DNA of 6,139 nucleotides from Actinomycetota bacterium (GTDB lineage Bacteria > Actinomycetota > Actinomycetes > Streptosporangiales > Streptosporangiaceae), in the NCBI GenBank assembly GCA_003140115.1, contig PLIQ01000248.1, forward strand, positions 3,792-9,930. Reading direction: 5' to 3'. This document shows, piece after piece, positions 4,829 to 6,139 of this stretch. The notes under the pieces are model-generated. The model did not search any database. It was not told the DNA's origin and saw nothing but the letters and a program-made list of their open reading frames with translations. Position 1 is the stretch's first letter; the number at the start of each line of letters is the position of its first letter. The translations under genes were made by a program, and so were the position numbers.

Positions 4829-5872
4829 ATGACCGCACCGCTCCAGGTGATCGCCTTGAGCTTCAGCCGCGACGCCGACTCGGGGGACAGGATCCTGGCC
4901 GAGGTCGATCGTCTCCGCGGCCGGGGAGTTCTTCGCCTGCTCGACATGCTCTTCGTGGCCAAGAGCCAGGACGGCACCATCGAACGGCTGACCATCGGTG
5001 ACGACGAGGACTTCGGCGCGCTGCTGGCGGCCGTGATTCCCGTTGCGAACGGCGGTCCGGCGGTGTCGACGTCTGGTCCGGCGGCCTTTGATCCGGCCGA
5101 CGCGCTGGCGCTGGCCGATTCTCTGGAGCCGGGGACGGCCCTGGCCCTGCTGCTGGTCGAGCACTACTGGGCTGGTCCGCTGTTTGACGCCATCGCCGAG
5201 ACCGGCGGCACGCTGATCGGCGAGGGCTTCCTGACCCCCGAGGCCGTGCTGGTGGTGGGAACCGAGGTCGCCGCCATGGAGGAGGCCTCTGAGGTGATCG
5301 CTCTGGCCCTAGCCGAGGAGGCCAGTGCCGTGCTCGCGGCGGCCGCGGCCCAGGCCGAGGCGGCCGAAGCGGTGGCCGAGTCGCAGCTGATCCAGTCCGC
5401 CGCGGCCGCCGACGCCGTCCGGGCGCTGATCACGGCCGGGCTGGTGGAAGAGGCAGCCGCCCACGAGGCGGTCGCGGCGCTGACCGCGGCCGGCCTCATC
5501 GTGGCGGCCGCCGATCAGGCCGCCGCTGACGCCGTGGCCGAAGACGTCGCCACCATAGAAGCCGCCGACGAGGTGGCCGCCGAGTCCGTGGCCGAATCCC
5601 TGATGACCATTTCCTCCGCCGACGAGATAGCCGCCGAAGCGACCAGCGAAGCCGAGGCACGAGTCAGGGCGGCGTCGATCACCGTGGCCGAGGCCCAGAT
5701 CCTGCGGTACCTGCCCACCCCGCTCCCCTTCTCCGTTATCGCCGACAAGCTAGGCATCTCCCGATCGGCAGCCAAGGAGCGAGCGACCCGCCTGTATCAC
5801 CGGCTCGGCGTCCACAGCCGGGAAGAGGCGGTCAACCGGGCCCGCACCTTGGGCCTGACCAGGGCCAAGTAA
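4829..5872 (+). CDS. DUF6325-like domain / Ala-rich repeat / LuxR-type HTH fusion protein
   Basis: This encodes 347 residues in three parts. Residues 1-145 resemble the DUF6325/DUF1269 group: a strand QVIALSF, a helix, then LLDMLFVAKSQDG, later L99-EPGTALALLLVEHYWA and the GGTLIGEGFL-x2-E segment. Residues about 146-281 are Ala/Glu/Asp/Val-rich, strongly helical and repetitive. Units of 17-21 residues can be aligned, including ALITAGLVEEAAAHEAVA and ALTAAGLIVAAADQAA. Residues about 282-347 form a LuxR/GerE helix-turn-helix: TVAEAQILRYLPTPL, then IADKLGISRSAAKERATRLYHRLGVHSREEAVNRA-x-LGL, matching MalT/LuxR tails. No receiver or ATPase domain and no membrane segment are seen. The function is probably DNA binding controlled by an unknown input to the N-terminal domain. 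ATG 4829 is set by the Shine-Dalgarno sequence; ATG 4826 is the alternative. Longer in-frame extensions into the S4 gene are rejected. The stop is 4 bases from the convergent gene. Confidence 0.87.
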   Translation: MTAPLQVIALSFSRDADSGDRILAEVDRLRGRGVLRLLDMLFVAKSQDGTIERLTIGDDEDFGALLAAVIPVANGGPAVSTSGPAAFDPADALALADSLEPGTALALLLVEHYWAGPLFDAIAETGGTLIGEGFLTPEAVLVVGTEVAAMEEASEVIALALAEEASAVLAAAAAQAEAAEAVAESQLIQSAAAADAVRALITAGLVEEAAAHEAVAALTAAGLIVAAADQAAADAVAEDVATIEAADEVAAESVAESLMTISSADEIAAEATSEAEARVRAASITVAEAQILRYLPTPLPFSVIADKLGISRSAAKERATRLYHRLGVHSREEAVNRARTLGLTRAK

Positions 5873-5876
5873 AGGC

Positions 5877-6139
5877 TCAGCTTCGGCTTCGGCGTCCGGT
5901 TAGCCAGGACAGGGCGGCGAAGACCGGGGTCGCGAGGCCGAGCAGGAGCGCCGTGCCGGTCAGCGCGCTCTCCAGGAAACCGGGGCCGACCTTTGCGACG
6001 CCGAAGTAGTAGGCCACGATGACCGCCATCAGCAGCAGGTACCCGAATATGACCGTGCCGGCTATCTGCCGCAGCCACGCCGCCCGGCCGGTGCGCTGGC
6101 CCTTACCCGGTAGCGGGGCCGGCTCTTGGCTTGGTGGCG
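5877..6139 (-). CDS. Two-helix membrane protein, partial (N-terminus beyond window)
   Basis: The last 86 codons before TGA (5879-5877) are present; the start lies off the right edge. A hydrophilic Pro/Arg-rich part comes first (about 1-25 of the visible piece), ending in AAWLRQIAG. The first membrane helix follows (about 28-45, rich in Leu/Val/Ile with YY), then a short loop with VAKVGPGFLES, the second helix (about 58-79), and a basic C-terminal end GRRSRS. The positive-inside rule suggests both ends are cytoplasmic for this pair of helices. It recalls small actinobacterial membrane proteins annotated as DUF6256, but that is from memory and unchecked. More helices may lie in the missing part. 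It converges on the LuxR-type gene with only 4 bases between stops and no visible terminator. Confidence 0.72.
   Translation of the reverse strand, partial: PPSQEPAPLPGKGQRTGRAAWLRQIAGTVIFGYLLLMAVIVAYYFGVAKVGPGFLESALTGTALLLGLATPVFAALSWLTGRRSRS

Overview
The window is about 6.1 kb of very GC-rich, gene-dense DNA. Codon third positions are strongly G/C, GTG starts occur, and several genes appear to lack leaders. The gene families point to a soil-type actinomycete, possibly Streptosporangiales, Pseudonocardiales or a relative. The sequence alone does not fix the genus. No tRNA, rRNA, CRISPR array, insertion sequence or attachment site was found.

Left block (1-1336): Two small paralogous helix-turn-helix (HTH) genes read rightward (98-400 and 476-673). 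The second is translationally coupled, by a 4-base ATGA overlap, to a stand-alone double Clp N-terminal domain protein (670-1179). Each HTH gene is preceded by two tandem dyad elements built on GTCA-N8/9-TGAC. Within each pair the centres lie 25 or 26 bp apart, and the elements overlap the likely promoters, which suggests autoregulation. The HTH plus ClpN content resembles a mycobacterial ClpC2-type protein split into separate genes. I regard this as the most interesting system in the window. A 56-codon gene for a CxxC...HxxxxH mini zinc-finger protein lies on the opposite strand (1166-1336), overlapping the end of the ClpN gene.

Middle block (1337-4287): A relatively AT-rich intergenic stretch of about 208 bp separates the zinc-finger gene from a short-LID adenylate kinase gene (minus strand, 1545-2162). 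That gene diverges from a large propionyl-CoA/acetyl-CoA synthetase gene of the PrpE/ACSS3 type (2401-4287). The region between them (2163-2400) holds a plausible promoter for the synthetase with overlapping short palindromes. Adenylate kinase recycles the AMP made by acyl-CoA synthetases, so the pairing makes metabolic sense, but a shared role is inference.

Right block (4288-6139): An Hsp15-like S4-domain RNA-binding protein (4375-4755) is followed by an unusual regulator-like protein (4829-5872). This has a DUF6325/DUF1269-like N-terminal domain, a long alanine-rich repetitive helical segment, and a LuxR/GerE-type DNA-binding domain at the C-terminus. Its stop lies only 4 bases from the stop of a convergent, partial two-helix membrane protein gene that runs off the right edge.
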